Shown one piece after another: positions 62,067 through 64,000 of a DNA stretch of 64,000 nt. The notes beneath the pieces are model-generated. The model saw only the letters and a program-made list of their open reading frames with translations. It was not told the DNA's origin and made no database searches. The stretch covers positions 3,968,001 to 4,032,000 of the forward strand of contig CP014773.1 of NCBI GenBank assembly GCA_001596135.1, given 5' to 3'. Position 1 is the stretch's first letter, and every line of letters starts with the position of its first letter. The position numbers and the translations under genes were made by a program. This DNA is from Mucilaginibacter sp. PAMC 26640. GTDB lineage: Bacteria > Bacteroidota > Bacteroidia > Sphingobacteriales > Sphingobacteriaceae.

Positions 62067-63902
62067 ATGGCAAGAACAAGAAACGCTATACCCACAGAAA
62101 ATATTACCTTTAAACAACGCCTGTCTGCGTTAAGCAATCTACCCCAGCTTTTCAAATTGGTTTGGGAAAGCAGTCCGGCTAAAACTACCCTGACATTCAT
62201 CCTCCGCATCATTCGCTCGGCTATGCCTGTTGCGCTGCTTTATGTCGGCAAGTTGATTATAGACCAGGTGGTGCTGCTCAATGGCCATCCGTTGGGTGCC
62301 GACCAGCATTACCTTTGGAAATTGGTTGCGATTGAATTTGGGCTTGCAGTAATAACAGACGGCCTGAACCGGATGATTAGCCTGGTAGACGGGCTTTTAG
62401 GTGACCTATTCTCCAATCATACGTCCATCCGTATCATGCAGCACGCGGGTACGCTGGATCTCGATCAATTTGAAGATTCGGTATTTTATGATAAACTGGA
62501 ACGCGCCAGGCAGCAAACCGTAGGCCGGTCAATTTTATTATCCCAAGTAATGAGCCAGGTGCAGGATTTTATCTCAATCGGGTTTTTACTTGCCGGCCTT
62601 ATTGCTTTCAATCCCTGGCTTATCGTTTTATTAGTAATAGCAATTATCCCAGCCTTTTTAGGCGAATCATATTTTAACAGCCAAAACTACGCACTTACCC
62701 GCAGCCAAACCCCCGAAAGGCGTGAACTGGATTATCTGCGATATCTTGGCGCCAGTGATGAAACCGCCAAAGAAGTAAAGATCTTTGATCTATCGGGTTT
62801 TATTATTGAGCGGTTTAGTAAACTATCACGTAAGTTTTATACCGATAACAGCAAGTTGGCCTTACGCAGATCCGGGTGGGGAACTTTTTTTTCCATATTG
62901 GGGAGCATCGGTTATTATACAGCATATGGATACATTATTTATGAAACCGTTACCGGTAAAACATCGGTTGGAAGCCTTACATTTTTAGCGGGCTCTTTTC
63001 GCCAGCTAAGTACGTTAATGGAAGAAATGCTGAGCCGCTTTACCACCGTTTCTCAGGGCGCCATTTACCTGAATGATTTCATCGAATTTTTCCAGATCAA
63101 ACCCAAAATCACGATACCGGCCAAACCACGCCCCTTCCCCGATCCTATTTTGCATGGCTTTACCTTTGAAGACGTAGGCTTTCAATATCACAATTCAGAC
63201 CGCTGGGCCAACAGGCATCTCAACTTCACGCTCCATCCAGCGGAAAAGCTGGCATTGGTTGGAGAAAACGGAGCTGGTAAAACCACGCTGGTGAAACTAT
63301 TAGCCCGCCTTTATGACCCTACAGAAGGCCGTATACTTTTGGATGGCATTGATTTAAAAGAATATGATATTGAGGCTTTAAGGTTAAATATGGGTATCAT
63401 TTTCCAGGACTATATCCGCTACCAAATGACCCTATCGCAAAATATTGCTGTGGGTAATATAAAGGAGATCAATAATGACCGACTTATAGAGAAAGCAGCG
63501 CAGGAGAGTTTAGCCGATGCATTGGCCGATAAATTACCGGGACATTACCAGCAATGGCTTGGAAGGCGCTTTAACGAAGGCATTGAACTATCCGGCGGCG
63601 AATGGCAAAAAGTAGCGCTGGCCAGGGCCTATATGAAAGACGCACAAGTTTTGATCCTGGATGAACCAACTGCAGCTTTGGACGCCCGCGCGGAGTATGA
63701 AGTTTTTCAGCGCTTTGCCGAATTAACTAAGGGAAAATCAGCGGTGCTTATATCACACCGGTTTTCCACAGCACGTATGGCCGATAGGATTTTGGTATTG
63801 GACAAAGGTACAATCCTGGAAACGGGCACACACCAGGAATTATTGGCAGCTAATGGCCGTTACGCTGAACTATTTAAACTGCAGGCAATGGGATATCAAT
63901 AA
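62067..63902 (+). CDS. ABC transporter, fused permease and ATPase
   Basis: A 611-residue half-transporter of the exporter type: about six membrane helices (residues ~40-330) followed by an ABC ATPase. Walker A is GENGAGKTTLVKLL, the signature is LSGGEWQKVALARA, Walker B is VLILDEPTAALD, and the switch His is in ISHRFSTARMAD. It would act as a homodimer exporting a lipid, peptide or drug; the substrate is unknown. The ATG at 62067 is used; the upstream ATG at 62031 adds 12 residues. It ends 98 bp before the window edge. Confidence 0.9.
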   Translation: MARTRNAIPTENITFKQRLSALSNLPQLFKLVWESSPAKTTLTFILRIIRSAMPVALLYVGKLIIDQVVLLNGHPLGADQHYLWKLVAIEFGLAVITDGLNRMISLVDGLLGDLFSNHTSIRIMQHAGTLDLDQFEDSVFYDKLERARQQTVGRSILLSQVMSQVQDFISIGFLLAGLIAFNPWLIVLLVIAIIPAFLGESYFNSQNYALTRSQTPERRELDYLRYLGASDETAKEVKIFDLSGFIIERFSKLSRKFYTDNSKLALRRSGWGTFFSILGSIGYYTAYGYIIYETVTGKTSVGSLTFLAGSFRQLSTLMEEMLSRFTTVSQGAIYLNDFIEFFQIKPKITIPAKPRPFPDPILHGFTFEDVGFQYHNSDRWANRHLNFTLHPAEKLALVGENGAGKTTLVKLLARLYDPTEGRILLDGIDLKEYDIEALRLNMGIIFQDYIRYQMTLSQNIAVGNIKEINNDRLIEKAAQESLADALADKLPGHYQQWLGRRFNEGIELSGGEWQKVALARAYMKDAQVLILDEPTAALDARAEYEVFQRFAELTKGKSAVLISHRFSTARMADRILVLDKGTILETGTHQELLAANGRYAELFKLQAMGYQ

Positions 63903-64000
63903 GCTGGCATTCAAAATTGATCAGGTGACGGCTTGTTGAGCGCATCATCACAACTTCCGGGCAACTTATTTTGTTTAAAGCAAAGTTCGCCATTTATTTT

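Overview
The window looks like chromosome of a Bacteroidota member of the Sphingobacteriaceae type (Mucilaginibacter/Pedobacter-like). This is inferred from several things seen together: a MurF-alanine racemase fusion, DUF7009, DUF779 and DUF4442 proteins, a signal-peptide-bearing Amt channel, weak Shine-Dalgarno signals, and repeated promoter-like TAnnTTTG boxes (the Bacteroidota -7 element), one of them with a TTG exactly 19 nt upstream. I see no phage, insertion sequence, integron or CRISPR array.

Layout. 1-1.0 kb: 3' part of a CE2-like SGNH esterase. 1.1-1.6 kb: disordered acidic protein. 1.8-3.3 kb: two-subunit 3-oxoacid CoA-transferase. 3.4-6.4 kb: rpe, then serC and a short serA (serine synthesis). 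6.4-7.1 kb: no supported gene. 7.1-9.1 kb: small lipoprotein, DUF4442, GNAT and AlbA_2 proteins. 9.2-16.4 kb: MATE exporter, sodium:solute symporter, LOG protein, two tandem TetA-like MFS exporters, DUF502 protein. 16.6-17.6 kb: AT-rich leucine-rich-repeat gene. 17.9-21.3 kb: murF-alr, tRNA-Leu(TAA), tRNA-Gly(GCC), recX. 21.5-29.3 kb: three AraC regulators interleaved with an aldo/keto reductase, a VOC protein, a PhyH dioxygenase and an aldehyde dehydrogenase plus DUF779 pair. 29.5-33.6 kb: GAF-PAS histidine kinase, APC permease, YjbQ.

33.6-43.0 kb is a molybdenum-cofactor island. The minus-strand operon moaA-moeA-moaC-mobA-moeB and the plus-strand pair moaD-moaE make molybdopterin. The coupled unit fdhD-DUF7009-FdhF/YdeP-like oxidoreductase supplies the probable enzyme that uses it. 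moaD and fdhD are divergent. No mogA/moaB or modABC is visible.

43.3-64 kb is mostly housekeeping: a Usp-like protein, a bestrophin, RNase P RNA, an NtrC-type regulator with an altered GAFTGA loop, yigZ-EamA-ribD, prmC, xerD, aroQ, an MscS channel, a glycosyltransferase plus LpxL-like acyltransferase, WbqC, CorA, a frameshifted acyltransferase-3 gene, Amt and an ABC exporter. Long non-coding stretches flank the FdhF island (32.5-33.2 kb) and amt (61.2-62.0 kb) and carry inverted repeats that no gene explains.

No clearly new multi-gene system is evident. The best leads are the DUF7009 protein in the Mo-enzyme operon, the MobA with a degenerate MobB-like half, the DUF779-aldehyde dehydrogenase unit, promoter-like boxes abutting start codons, and several unexplained palindromes.
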